Assembly: GCA_051252515.1 (NCBI GenBank)
Contig: JBPOFS010000005.1
Location: forward strand, 62,001-126,000
DNA length: 64,000 nt
From: UBA5078 sp051252515
GTDB taxonomy: Bacteria > Pseudomonadota > Gammaproteobacteria > Pseudomonadales > Pseudohongiellaceae
Direction of reading: 5' to 3'
Shown here one piece after another: positions 52,757-62,036 of this stretch. The stretch's first letter is position 1. Every line of letters begins with the position of its first letter. The position numbers and the translations under genes are program-made. The notes beneath the pieces were generated by a model. That model was not told the origin of the DNA. It made no database searches and worked only from the letters and a program-made list of their open reading frames with translations.

Positions 52757-53004
52757 AGATAGGCGAATGCGATAGCCTCATCGAAGGGCCACGACAATTC
52801 TTCCGCCTGCCCCTCAATTTTTATAACCGGAATCCGAATACCGTACTGCTCTACTAACGCAGAGGATTCTGAAATCTCGACTGCTTGCAAAGCAATCCCG
52901 TCAGGAAAATTCGCATTCATATACTCTAATACGGGCGTTAAAAGCGTTTGCGCCTGTTCGCATAGATGACAGCCTTGAGTTGTATACAGCAATAAGGTCT
53001 TCAC
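52735..53004 (-). CDS. Glutaredoxin-like protein (DUF836 type)
   Basis: 89 aa thioredoxin-fold protein with CHLC (residues 12-15) as the redox motif and the cis-proline in IRIPVIKI. Such short proteins often accompany pyrD or other oxidoreductase genes. It overlaps pyrD by 4 bp, indicating cotranscription, and has a tail-to-tail overlap with tatD. Confidence 0.85.
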   Translation of the reverse strand: MKTLLLYTTQGCHLCEQAQTLLTPVLEYMNANFPDGIALQAVEISESSALVEQYGIRIPVIKIEGQAEELSWPFDEAIAFAYLQGAMSS

Positions 53005-54026
53005 TTGCTAGCTCCCACAATGGCACGCACAGACTCACTGATCAGTTCTGGGCCTCTGTAAATAAAGCCGCTGTATATTTGCACGAGGTCGGCGCCAGCC
53101 TCCATCTTCGCTTTAGCGTCATCGCCGCAGAGAACCCCTCCCACTCCAATCACAGGAATTTTTCCAGCAAGGGCTTGTGTCAACACACGAATCACATGGT
53201 TTGATTTGTCCACTAGTGGCGCACCACTCAAACCGCCCGCCTCATCTTTATACTCGCTACCCTGCACTAAAGAGCGATCAAGGGTCGTATTTGTCGCGAT
53301 CACGCCTTCAATTTCATTATCTAAAAATGCACTGGCAATCATTCCTATTTCTTCATCACTTAAGTCCGGAGCGATTTTGACAACCAGAGGAACTTTCTTT
53401 CCATGCTCGACGCTTAAGCTAGTTTGCTCCGCTTTTAGAATCGTCAATAAGCGTCGCAGCTCATCACCGAACTGCAAGCTACGAAGCCCCGGCGTATTGG
53501 GAGACGACAGATTAACGACGATATAACTCGCAACAGAATAACTTTTGCGCATACCGATAATGTAATCGTCTGCTGCTTGCTCGACAGGTGTATCAAAGTT
53601 TTTACCAATGTTAATGCCGAGCACGCCTTTAAAGCGGCTGCGCTTAATTTGCTCTAACGCGTGATCGATTCCTTTGTTGTTAAAACCCATACGGTTGATA
53701 ATCGCACGCTCAGATTGCAGCCTGAATAAACGCGGCTTCGGGTTGCCTGGCTGTGGGCGTGGCGTCAACGTGCCTACCTCAATAAACCCAAACCCTAACG
53801 CGGCTAGCGCATCAATGTGATCTGCATTTTTATCGAGACCGGCAGCCAAACCGACTGGGTTAGGAAAGTCGATACCCATGACACGTATTGGTTTGCATTC
53901 AGGGACCTTGCTACGCACCAATGGCAAAAGCCCTAAGCGATAACTCATGTCGAGCATAGGAAGCGTAATGCTGTGTGAGGCCTCTGCCGGAAGACAAAAG
54001 AGTGCTTTCTTTATCAAACTATACAA
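53001..54026 (-). CDS. pyrD: Dihydroorotate dehydrogenase (quinone)
   Basis: 341 aa, class 2 enzyme with the N-terminal helical membrane-association region. It oxidises dihydroorotate to orotate with FMN and ubiquinone in pyrimidine synthesis. NPVGLAAGLDKNAD, the catalytic Ser in NLSSPNTPGLR (about 172-182), ATNTTLDR and IGVGGVLCGDDAKAKMEAGADLVQIYSG are typical. It overlaps the DUF2835 gene by 8 bp. Confidence 0.97.
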   Translation of the reverse strand: MYSLIKKALFCLPAEASHSITLPMLDMSYRLGLLPLVRSKVPECKPIRVMGIDFPNPVGLAAGLDKNADHIDALAALGFGFIEVGTLTPRPQPGNPKPRLFRLQSERAIINRMGFNNKGIDHALEQIKRSRFKGVLGINIGKNFDTPVEQAADDYIIGMRKSYSVASYIVVNLSSPNTPGLRSLQFGDELRRLLTILKAEQTSLSVEHGKKVPLVVKIAPDLSDEEIGMIASAFLDNEIEGVIATNTTLDRSLVQGSEYKDEAGGLSGAPLVDKSNHVIRVLTQALAGKIPVIGVGGVLCGDDAKAKMEAGADLVQIYSGFIYRGPELISESVRAIVGASK

Positions 54027-54240
54027 TTTTTTTAATCGCCTTGAATTTATTAGAGTGATCGAACTCTATTACGAAAGTGCCATGCACTCCCTGATGATTG
54101 AGAAACTTTTGCAGTATTCGTCCAGGAAACCGGACACTCAAGCCTTCGCGAGAAACCGCTTGCACATCCTTTACGGCTCCGCTGTACAATGCTTCGTAAC
54201 GATCAGCAGAGATGGAAAGGTCAAGAGTCAGTGTTTTCAT
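54019..54240 (-). CDS. DUF2835 family protein
   Basis: 73 aa small protein, the normal size for this gammaproteobacterial family. Features: LDLSISADRYEALYSG, VRFPGRILQKFLNHQGVHGTFVIEF. Function unknown. First gene of the pyrD operon, divergent from moxR with a 237-bp intergenic region that must hold both promoters; a TATAAT lies on the minus strand there, but no convincing -35 accompanies it. Confidence 0.85.
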   Translation of the reverse strand: MKTLTLDLSISADRYEALYSGAVKDVQAVSREGLSVRFPGRILQKFLNHQGVHGTFVIEFDHSNKFKAIKKIV

Positions 54241-54477
54241 GGGTGCTTAAATACCAAGATTGTTTTGTTAAGCCGAATTTTCATGAATTAATTGTTAGGC
54301 ATTATAAGGGATTTATTAACAGCAGTCTGCGCCTAAGTCGCCACATACAAAGCGCTGCGGCCCTACGCCACACACTGCAACATATCCTCTCTAGACATAC
54401 CTCTCAAAACAGTTACAATCGCTGACTTTCGCCCTAAAAGATCAAGTATTTAACTAAAAAGAAATAGAGAAATAATT

Positions 54478-55437
54478 ATGAGTCACCATGGCATTATCAC
54501 TGAACTCAAAGACTGGCTTTCTCAGCAGATTATAGGGCAAGAGCTTCTTGTAGATCGCTTGCTAATTGCACTTTTGGCCGATGGCCACTTACTAGTTGAA
54601 GGCGCCCCAGGGCTGGCTAAAACCAAAGCGATCAAAGACTTATCGAGAGCGATTGAAGGCGATTTCCATCGTATCCAGTTCACTCCTGACCTTCTCCCTA
54701 GCGATATTACTGGTACGGAAATCTTCCGTCCTGAAGATGGCTCATTCCGTTTTCAACCAGGCCCTATTTTCCATAACCTTGTCCTTGCCGATGAGATTAA
54801 CCGCGCACCGGCTAAAGTACAGTCTGCTTTGCTAGAGGCCATGGGCGAACGCCAAGTCTCTGTAGGACGTGAGTCCTTTAGCTTGCCACCTTTATTCTTG
54901 GTCATGGCGACGCAAAACCCAATCGAGCAAGAAGGTACCTACCCACTACCTGAGGCGCAATTAGACCGCTTCCTCATGCACGTGGCGATTGGCTACCCTT
55001 CTACTGAAGCTGAGCGCCGCATTTTGCAATTGGTTCGTAGCGAAGCGCAGAACAAAGTGCCCGCCGAACCAACTGTGGTCAGTCAAGAAGCCCTATTCGC
55101 GGCCCGTCAAGACATCCTAGCGATGCATATGGCTCCTGCGGTAGAGGAATACATCATTCAGTTAATCATGGCGACTCGTAACCCAGCCCTTTACGGTGAC
55201 GATCTCGCTTCATGGCTTGAGTATGGTGCGAGTCCTCGTGGCACGATCTCTCTAGACCGCTGTGCTCGCGCACACGCATGGATTCAAGGGAAAGACTTTG
55301 TCAGCCCTGACGATATTCAAGCAGTGTTCTTCGATGTCCTTAGACACCGTATCTTGCTTAGCTTTGAAGCTGAAGCCAGTGGCGTGACTCCCGACCAAGT
55401 GTTGACGACGATCCTAGAGCGAGTGCCGGCGGCTTAA
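54478..55437 (+). CDS. MoxR family AAA+ ATPase
   Basis: 319 aa. Walker A EGAPGLAKTKAI (about 41-52), Walker B LADEINRAP (about 102-110) and sensor 1 ATQNPIEQEG (about 142-151) are typical of MoxR chaperone-like ATPases, which act with VWA-domain proteins. It heads the run moxR-DUF58-DUF4381-batA-batB-batD, a system often linked to stress tolerance and envelope or periplasmic protein maturation. Confidence 0.95.
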   Translation: MSHHGIITELKDWLSQQIIGQELLVDRLLIALLADGHLLVEGAPGLAKTKAIKDLSRAIEGDFHRIQFTPDLLPSDITGTEIFRPEDGSFRFQPGPIFHNLVLADEINRAPAKVQSALLEAMGERQVSVGRESFSLPPLFLVMATQNPIEQEGTYPLPEAQLDRFLMHVAIGYPSTEAERRILQLVRSEAQNKVPAEPTVVSQEALFAARQDILAMHMAPAVEEYIIQLIMATRNPALYGDDLASWLEYGASPRGTISLDRCARAHAWIQGKDFVSPDDIQAVFFDVLRHRILLSFEAEASGVTPDQVLTTILERVPAA

Positions 55438-55521
55438 TTGCCTCGGCATTCACTATAGCGACACCCGTGCACTTAACCGGTCAATCACAGGCCTTGTTGC
55501 CTTAAACGAGTCTTAGCGTCT

Positions 55522-56499
55522 ATGTCTAAATTACAGCAGATTGAATCACTGCAACAACGCTTCCAGAGCAAAGGGGCGATAATCAGTCTGCAGCAGCTAC
55601 TAATTCAGCGACAAGCAGCGAAAATTATCGACTATGCCCCGAATAACCGCTCTATCGCTGGCATTTCGGGGTTACACACCTCGAAAATGCGCGGCAGAGG
55701 CATCGATTTCGAAGAGTTTCGCCCTTATCAACAAGGCGATGACATTCGCACGATCGATTGGCGAGTCACCGCCCGCACCGGAAAACCCTTCACTAAAGTG
55801 TTTCGGGAAGAGCGTGAGCGCCCTGTTATCATTGCAGTAGACCAATCTAGCAGCATGTATTTTGGTTCGCAGGTAGCATTTAAGTCTGTAATAGCGGCAC
55901 AAGCAGCGGCCCTATTTTGCTGGATGGCGATCGACAATGGCGACCGTGTCGGCGGACTCGTGTATGGCGATACTGAGCAATCTCTCATCCGGCCTAAACG
56001 TAGCAGACGCTCCGCCTTGCATCTGCTCAACCAGATACAAAAATTCAATAGCCTCCTTTCGACGCAAAAAACCCATCACGCGGACACGACAGAAGTACCA
56101 AGTACCGCTAGATTGAGTGACTCCTTAGCAGAGATTCGTCGCATCACTAAGCCTGGCAGCACCTTATATATCATCAGTGACTTTACGACATTGGATGATT
56201 TGGCCATGCGCTACTTAAGTCAGCTCTCGCAAAACAATAATGTCGTGTGTTGCTTCGTATACGATGCCTTGGAAGAGAATCTCCCTGTTCCGGGTTACTA
56301 CAGTATTACCGACGGTGAAAACAAAGGCACATTGAACTCGTTTAGTAAAAAAGCGCGTCAAGCCTACCAAGAGAATTTCAAAACGCGTATGGAAACCCTG
56401 CAGGGTGACTTAGTTAAACTGCGAATACCTTTCCTTAGATTACGTACCAATCAATTAGTTGTTGAGCAAATAAGAAAATGGACGGCACAGACCCTTTAA
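55522..56499 (+). CDS. DUF58 domain protein
   Basis: 325 aa. The conserved DUF58 core FRPYQQGDDIRTIDWRVTAR (about 72-91) is followed by a VWA-like fold with the MIDAS pattern DQSSSM (about 112-117), so it may bind a metal and the MoxR ATPase. No membrane helix. It overlaps the next gene by 22 bp. Confidence 0.93.
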   Translation: MSKLQQIESLQQRFQSKGAIISLQQLLIQRQAAKIIDYAPNNRSIAGISGLHTSKMRGRGIDFEEFRPYQQGDDIRTIDWRVTARTGKPFTKVFREERERPVIIAVDQSSSMYFGSQVAFKSVIAAQAAALFCWMAIDNGDRVGGLVYGDTEQSLIRPKRSRRSALHLLNQIQKFNSLLSTQKTHHADTTEVPSTARLSDSLAEIRRITKPGSTLYIISDFTTLDDLAMRYLSQLSQNNNVVCCFVYDALEENLPVPGYYSITDGENKGTLNSFSKKARQAYQENFKTRMETLQGDLVKLRIPFLRLRTNQLVVEQIRKWTAQTL

Positions 56500-57044
56500 G
56501 CCAATTAGCAGATATCCATCTACCGGATCCCATTGGGTTCTGGCCGCCCGCCCCTGGCTGGTGGATACTGTTCTTCCTGCTTTGCGCAATCATCTACTTT
56601 GGTGGCAAGCGCTTCTATGCAGGTTGGAAAACACGCCGAGCATGCAATTTTGCTCTACTCGAGCTCGATAAGAGCATGGAGAGCTATCGCGCAAGCGTGA
56701 AAACGGCAAGTCCTGAGAACCTGCCCACACTCAAACTCGATTTTGTGAATGAGCTCAATGGCGTTTTGCGCCGGGTAGCATTAAAGAATTTTCCTCAATA
56801 TTCTTTGGCGAAACTTAGCGGCGAACAATGGATCGGCTTTCTGCGCGATCAAGGTGATGCCAGCTTACTCGATGACGAGCTCGCCAATACATTGAGCCAA
56901 GGACGATTTGCGAAACAATGGGATGTCGACGAACAGAGGCTTTACAGCATGGCGCACAAATGGATAAGCAGCCTCTATTTAGCTAAAATCGACAATAGCT
57001 CAAAATCCACCGAAACATCGACACCGGTTACTGATAATGCTTGA
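56478..57044 (+). CDS. DUF4381 membrane protein
   Basis: 188 aa with one helix at about 20-40 (PGWWILFFLLCAIIYFGG) after a short LADIHLPDPIGFWPPAPG motif that is characteristic of DUF4381. The rest is a cytoplasmic helical domain. It is a regular member of MoxR/Bat operons; its function is unknown. It overlaps batA by 8 bp. Confidence 0.9.
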   Translation: MDGTDPLSQLADIHLPDPIGFWPPAPGWWILFFLLCAIIYFGGKRFYAGWKTRRACNFALLELDKSMESYRASVKTASPENLPTLKLDFVNELNGVLRRVALKNFPQYSLAKLSGEQWIGFLRDQGDASLLDDELANTLSQGRFAKQWDVDEQRLYSMAHKWISSLYLAKIDNSSKSTETSTPVTDNA

Positions 57045-58092
57045 GTTTACTTGGCCATGGGCTTTTGCAGCCCTTCCCGTACCGCTATTGGTGTACCGCT
57101 TTCTTGCACGCGCAGCGCGCCAAGATGCAGCGTTGTATGTGCCCTTTTATCAGCGCCTGTCACAGTTACAGACTGACACTGCACGCCCCGACACCAATCG
57201 TTTGTTGCGCTGGCTCTGCTGCCTACTTATTTGGCTCGCTATAGTCGTAGCCGCAAGTCGCCCACAATGGGTCGGCGAAGCCATTCAACTGCCCTCCTCT
57301 GGCCGTGATCTGATGTTGGCAGTCGACGTCTCCGGCAGTATGGAAGCGCGCGATATGGTCATCAATAACGTCCAATTATCACGCTTTGAAGTCATGAAAG
57401 TCGTTGTCGCCGATTTCGCCGAACGCCGCGAAGGCGATCGCCTAGGGCTCATCCTATTTGCCGCTAGCGCCTATATTCAAACCCCTCTTACCTTCGATAG
57501 AAGCACTGTATCAAAGCTTATTACTGAGCTTGAAATCGGCATGATCGAAGAGTCTGCCACCGCCATTGGTGATGCCATTGGTCTTGCGGTCAAACACCTG
57601 CGTGAACGTCCAGAAAACAGCCGAGTATTGGTGCTTCTGACTGACGGGGTTAACAACGCCGGTGCAATCTCGCCCGCACAAGCCGGGCAGCTCGCAAGAA
57701 CGGAAAAAATCAAGATCTACACAATCGGTATGGGAGCGGACTCACTCGTACAGCGCTCTTTCCAAGGGTCACGCTCGATCAACCCTTCGGCGGAGCTTGA
57801 TGAAACGAGTTTGACGCAAATTGCTGAGGCTACCGGCGGGCGCTACTTCCGTGCACGCAATGTTGCAGACTTGGTCGACATTTATGCAGAACTCGACACC
57901 CTTGAGACTATTGAACAAGACGAACAAACCTTTAGGCCTATCAATGTGCTGTTTTACTGGCCACTAGGCTTTGCTGTCCTGATAAGCTTCTTACTCGCAT
58001 TACTCGGCCTACCCTGGGCAGTGATGCTTGGTGGTCGCAATACTCCTGATGATTCCTCAGACGACACCTCTAGCGTTCTGGAGGGTCGATAA
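57037..58092 (+). CDS. VWA-domain membrane protein BatA-like
   Basis: 351 aa. Two N-terminal hydrophobic helices and one at the C-terminus (NVLFYWPLGFAVLISFLLALLGL region) surround a periplasmic or cytoplasmic von Willebrand A domain. The MIDAS AVDVSGSMEARDM (about 91-103), with the second loop LVLLTDGVNNAG, is intact. It overlaps batB by 1 bp. Presumed partner of the MoxR ATPase. Confidence 0.92.
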   Translation: MLEFTWPWAFAALPVPLLVYRFLARAARQDAALYVPFYQRLSQLQTDTARPDTNRLLRWLCCLLIWLAIVVAASRPQWVGEAIQLPSSGRDLMLAVDVSGSMEARDMVINNVQLSRFEVMKVVVADFAERREGDRLGLILFAASAYIQTPLTFDRSTVSKLITELEIGMIEESATAIGDAIGLAVKHLRERPENSRVLVLLTDGVNNAGAISPAQAGQLARTEKIKIYTIGMGADSLVQRSFQGSRSINPSAELDETSLTQIAEATGGRYFRARNVADLVDIYAELDTLETIEQDEQTFRPINVLFYWPLGFAVLISFLLALLGLPWAVMLGGRNTPDDSSDDTSSVLEGR

Positions 58093-59909
58093 TGAACGAA
58101 GCCGCTGCTATTGACGTCATTGCGACTAACTTCCATTTCCTGCGCCCACTATGGCTTTTAGCGTTAATTCCTTCTGCCATTTTAGTGTTTGTCTTCTGGC
58201 GCATGAATGAATCGTCCAGTTCATGGGATCGTGCCATCGATAAAGACCTACTGCCCTTCTTGTTAGATGCTAGCAAAAGCGTGGCAGAGCGCACCCCGCT
58301 GGTTATGTTATTACTCCTTTGGAGCTTATCGATTTTCGCATTGGCCGGACCTGTCTGGGAGAAGATCCCGCAGCCCGTACAAGCTCGACAAGATGCCTTG
58401 ATCATTGTTTATGATCAGTCATTGTCCATGTATGCCACCGATTACGAGCCTAATCGACTCGTCGTGAGCAAACGTAAAATACTCGACGTCTTGGACAAGC
58501 GCACTGAAGGGCAAACCGCCCTAGTCGTCTACGCTGGAGACGCACACGCGGTTACGCCTCTGACTGAAGATTCCATCACTATTAAGTCCTTAGTGCCGTC
58601 TATTACGCCCAATATGATGCCTGCATACGGTAGCAATACCTTGGCCGCCATCGAGACAGCCAAATCCTTGTTTGCCGATGCTGGGTCACTTTCCGGCACA
58701 ATACTGCTAGTCACCGATGGCGTTGAGCGCAGGGATTTCGGACAAATAGCCAATCAGCTCTCTAATACCGGTTTCCGACTGGCTATTTTAGGGGTTGGTA
58801 CCGCGCAAGGGGCGCCGATTCCTGCCGCTGAAGGTGACTTCCTACGCCAAGACAACGGTCAAATTGTGACGCCTGTTCTTAACAGCGCAGGCTTGTCCGA
58901 CTTAGCGGATATGGTCAATGGCCGCTATAGCGATATGCAAATCTCTAGCGCCGACCTCGACTACCTTTTAGACGAAGATGCATTCCTTGACGACGACGAT
59001 TTAAGTGATGCCGATGAGAATTTCGACATTTGGTATGAAATGGGTCCTTGGCTACTATTATTGATCCTCCCTTTAGGCACCCTCATCTTCCGTAGAGGAT
59101 GGATTTTAGGCCTCAGCCTTAGCGTGGGCTTAATCAGCACATTAACGCCTACTGCGCCTGTACAGGCGTCACCATGGGATGATTTGTGGAAAACCAAGAA
59201 TCAACAAGCCGCCGACGCATTTGATAATGAAGATCCTATCGCTGCCGCCGGTCTCTTTAAAGATCCTAACTGGCTCGGCGCGGCCGCTTATCGAGCGGGA
59301 GACTTTGCTGGAGCAATTCAAGCCTATAGCAACCCGGGCGAAGATGCCGATGCCCATTACAATCTCGGTAATGCTTTGGCAATGTCGCAGAACTACGAAC
59401 AGGCACTGGCCTCTTACAACATCGCGATTGCTATTGAAGCTGACCATGAAGACGCGATCCATAATCGCGAGATTGTTCAAGACTTGCTAGAACAGGAGCA
59501 ACAAGAACAACAAGAGCAGGAACAAGAAGAACAAGAGCAGCAAGAACAGGAAGAGCAAGAAGAACAGGAAGAAGAGGAAGAGTCCTCTGAAGAAGAACAA
59601 GAAGACCAGGCAGAAGAACAAGAAGAAGGCGAAGAAGAAGAGGGAGAGCAAGAAGAAGAGACTGATGACTCTGAAGGAGACGAAAGCTCTGAACAAGAAG
59701 AGGAAGAAGAAGGCGAAAGCGAAAAGCCTGGTGAGAACCCAAGCTTAAACAACGCGGATGTTGAAAATCAGGAATCTTTAGAGCAGTGGTTACGACGTAT
59801 CGACGATGATCCGGGCGAATTACTGCAACGCAAATTCCAGTTTGAATATCGACGTCGACAATTAGAAAACAGAACTAATCCTCAGCCTACGGAGACGCAG
59901 ATATGGTAA
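58092..59909 (+). CDS. VWA and TPR protein BatB/BatC-like with Glu-rich tail
   Basis: 605 aa. A membrane helix near 17-33, a VWA domain with the modified MIDAS YDQSLSMYATD (about 107-117), a second membrane helix pair around 318-350, then TPR-like repeats (AYRAGDFAGAIQAYSNPGEDADAHYNLGNALA, ~395-445). The stretch of about 90 residues at roughly 465-550 is nearly all E, Q, D and S. It thus unites the BatB and BatC functions. The acidic tract is probably disordered. Confidence 0.9.
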   Translation: MNEAAAIDVIATNFHFLRPLWLLALIPSAILVFVFWRMNESSSSWDRAIDKDLLPFLLDASKSVAERTPLVMLLLLWSLSIFALAGPVWEKIPQPVQARQDALIIVYDQSLSMYATDYEPNRLVVSKRKILDVLDKRTEGQTALVVYAGDAHAVTPLTEDSITIKSLVPSITPNMMPAYGSNTLAAIETAKSLFADAGSLSGTILLVTDGVERRDFGQIANQLSNTGFRLAILGVGTAQGAPIPAAEGDFLRQDNGQIVTPVLNSAGLSDLADMVNGRYSDMQISSADLDYLLDEDAFLDDDDLSDADENFDIWYEMGPWLLLLILPLGTLIFRRGWILGLSLSVGLISTLTPTAPVQASPWDDLWKTKNQQAADAFDNEDPIAAAGLFKDPNWLGAAAYRAGDFAGAIQAYSNPGEDADAHYNLGNALAMSQNYEQALASYNIAIAIEADHEDAIHNREIVQDLLEQEQQEQQEQEQEEQEQQEQEEQEEQEEEEESSEEEQEDQAEEQEEGEEEEGEQEEETDDSEGDESSEQEEEEEGESEKPGENPSLNNADVENQESLEQWLRRIDDDPGELLQRKFQFEYRRRQLENRTNPQPTETQIW

Positions 59910-61672
59910 ATCGGTTGGCATGCCTCATAACGGTAGCCCTGACACTATTTTCGTCACTTGGCCATGCACAAGATGTACGGGCCACATTGGATCGCACAGA
60001 CATTATTCGCGGAGAAACTGTCACCCTGACAATTCGCGTTAATGGTCAACAAGGCGGAGTGCAAATGGACCTTACGCCCTTGGAGAGCAATTTCCAGGTC
60101 GTTGCCACGCGCACCTCTAGTCAGATGCGCAGTATCAATAACTCGATGGAGCAGTGGATTGATTACAACCTCACTCTGTTCCCTCTGCACGAAGGCGACA
60201 TCGTCATTCCTCCAATATTGGTCGAAGGGACGTACACCCAAGAACTCGCTATTCATGTAGATCCTAAAACCAACAACTCCATTACAGGCCAAGAGCTGTT
60301 CATGGAAGCGGTGATCGATAAAGACAGCATTTTTGTACAAGAACAACTGCTGTTTTCGATCCGTCTGTACTACACCATAAGCGGCATTCGTAACCCTATA
60401 TTCACAGAACTCGAAATGCCCGATACCGTCATCCAAATGATTGGAACACCCAATCAGTATGAAAAATTGGTCGATGGCGTACGCTACGGTGTTTATGAGA
60501 AACAATACGCCCTATTCCCTCAGCGCAGCGGGACTCTAGAAATCCCCGACATCATGTTCCGTGGCGAAGTCACTGACGGCTCAAGCCGCTATGTGTTCCG
60601 TAACCTTAATACCCGTACCATTACTTCGTATTCAGAAGGCTACACCATCGAAGTACGAGAAAAGCCTGCAGATTACCCCGCTGACGCCATTTGGCTCCCA
60701 GCGAGCAACATCAGCATTCGTGAAGAATGGGACAACGATTTCACTAATATCCGTATAGGCGATGCTGTTAATCGTACTATCGAAGTCGAAGCGTTTGGAT
60801 TGGATGGCGCCGCCCTGCCACCTTTAGATATCCCTACCGTTGCAAGCGTAAACACCTACCCAGAACCCGTTGAAATTGGTCGCACTTATATTAACGGCAA
60901 TATCGTAGGTGAACGAATTCAACAAAGTTCATTAGTCATGACGCAGACAGGCACTGTTCGAATTCCTGGTGTTAGTTTGCCTTGGTTTGATATTGATACT
61001 GAAGAGGTGAAGTACGCCACTATTGAAGACACCGCCATACAAGTCGGCCCTGTGCGCACAACCGGTCAAAACGACACGATGCAACTTACGACTACGAGTG
61101 ATGGCAGTGTTGTGGATACCGCACCTGGCGCTTTCAACGGTGCCCTTCCTGACTCAATGCAACGCACTCCATCGACTCCGCTTTGGGTGCTCGCGCTTGC
61201 CGCCGCGCTTACTGCCCTACTACTGGCTTACACTGTCACCACAGTTAAGCGCCGCAAGGTGAAAGCGTCACGCAAAGCAGCGCCAGAAGTCAGCGCGCCT
61301 ATGTACCGACAAGACATTGCACCAGAGGCCGAGAGCATTGCCTTTAAAGAGTTCGTAGCGGCTTGTGAGAAGACTCACTTACCTGCGCTGCGCTTAGCGT
61401 TAATTGCATGGGGACGACAGTACTTCGCTGATTCAGATCTGCACAATCTAGATGACTTAGCACAACGTACTGGAGACGCAGAGATCAAGGCGATTTGCTT
61501 GAAACTTCAACAAGCACTTTATGGCCAGAATGATCAAAACGCCGAATCACTAACGCAAGACGTTAGTCGACTCCTCGCGTTAGTGACAAGCTTACGCAAT
61601 GCCCATAACGCAACACAAAAGAAAGCCACAAAGGACCAAGAATACACCTTGCCGCCTTTGTACAAAGCGTAA
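59903..61672 (+). CDS. BatD-like (oxygen tolerance) protein
   Basis: 589 aa with a signal peptide (about 1-22, ending in LGHAQ). Several beta-sandwich repeats (DIIRGETVTLTIRVNGQQGG, KDSIFVQEQLLFSIRLYY) as in BatD, a membrane helix at about 430-448 (LWVLALAAALTALLLAYTV) and a cytoplasmic helical tail. It overlaps batB by 7 bp. Confidence 0.92.
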   Translation: MVNRLACLITVALTLFSSLGHAQDVRATLDRTDIIRGETVTLTIRVNGQQGGVQMDLTPLESNFQVVATRTSSQMRSINNSMEQWIDYNLTLFPLHEGDIVIPPILVEGTYTQELAIHVDPKTNNSITGQELFMEAVIDKDSIFVQEQLLFSIRLYYTISGIRNPIFTELEMPDTVIQMIGTPNQYEKLVDGVRYGVYEKQYALFPQRSGTLEIPDIMFRGEVTDGSSRYVFRNLNTRTITSYSEGYTIEVREKPADYPADAIWLPASNISIREEWDNDFTNIRIGDAVNRTIEVEAFGLDGAALPPLDIPTVASVNTYPEPVEIGRTYINGNIVGERIQQSSLVMTQTGTVRIPGVSLPWFDIDTEEVKYATIEDTAIQVGPVRTTGQNDTMQLTTTSDGSVVDTAPGAFNGALPDSMQRTPSTPLWVLALAAALTALLLAYTVTTVKRRKVKASRKAAPEVSAPMYRQDIAPEAESIAFKEFVAACEKTHLPALRLALIAWGRQYFADSDLHNLDDLAQRTGDAEIKAICLKLQQALYGQNDQNAESLTQDVSRLLALVTSLRNAHNATQKKATKDQEYTLPPLYKA

Positions 61673-61675
61673 AAT

Positions 61676-62032
61676 ATGGCTCGTGATTCTTCATTAGTCT
61701 ACTCGACAGACAGCGGCAGGTTGTGCCCTAAGTGCCAACTTGCCGTTGCTCAATGTCAGTGTAAAAACCCCAACAAAATGCATGGCTCCAGCGATGGAAT
61801 TGTGCGCCTACGTCGAGAAACCAAAGGTCGTAAAGGCAAAGGCGTCACACTAATCGATGGCATTGCTTTGGATAGTGTCGCGCTGACAGCTTTCGCAAAA
61901 GTATTGAAAAACAAATGCGGCAGTGGCGGTACAGTCAAAGACGGTGTGATTGAAATTCAAGGCGATCACCGACAATTCCTACAAACCTTCTTGCAAGAAA
62001 GTGGCTACAAAGTAAAACTTGCTGGCGGTTAA
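61676..62032 (+). CDS. yciH: SUI1/eIF1-like translation factor (YciH)
   Basis: 118 aa. An N-terminal Cys cluster (LCPKCQ ... CQCK) is followed by the SUI1 domain, with KGRKGKGVTLIDG, NKCGSGGTVKDGVIEIQGDH typical of the basic loop and core. Homologues can affect start-site selection in vitro. It is 3 bp downstream of batD, so it probably shares its transcript, and it ends 4 bp from the convergent tgpA-like gene. Confidence 0.93.
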   Translation: MARDSSLVYSTDSGRLCPKCQLAVAQCQCKNPNKMHGSSDGIVRLRRETKGRKGKGVTLIDGIALDSVALTAFAKVLKNKCGSGGTVKDGVIEIQGDHRQFLQTFLQESGYKVKLAGG

Positions 62033-62036
62033 TCTA

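Noticed and set aside
54285..54310. attC-like ttgttaggcattat in the DUF2835-moxR spacer
   Set aside because: Only one core half with no partner core or arms nearby; likely chance.
59431..59752. Leu- or Ser-rich minus-strand frames
   Set aside because: Shadows of the Glu/Gln-rich tract of the BatB-like gene.
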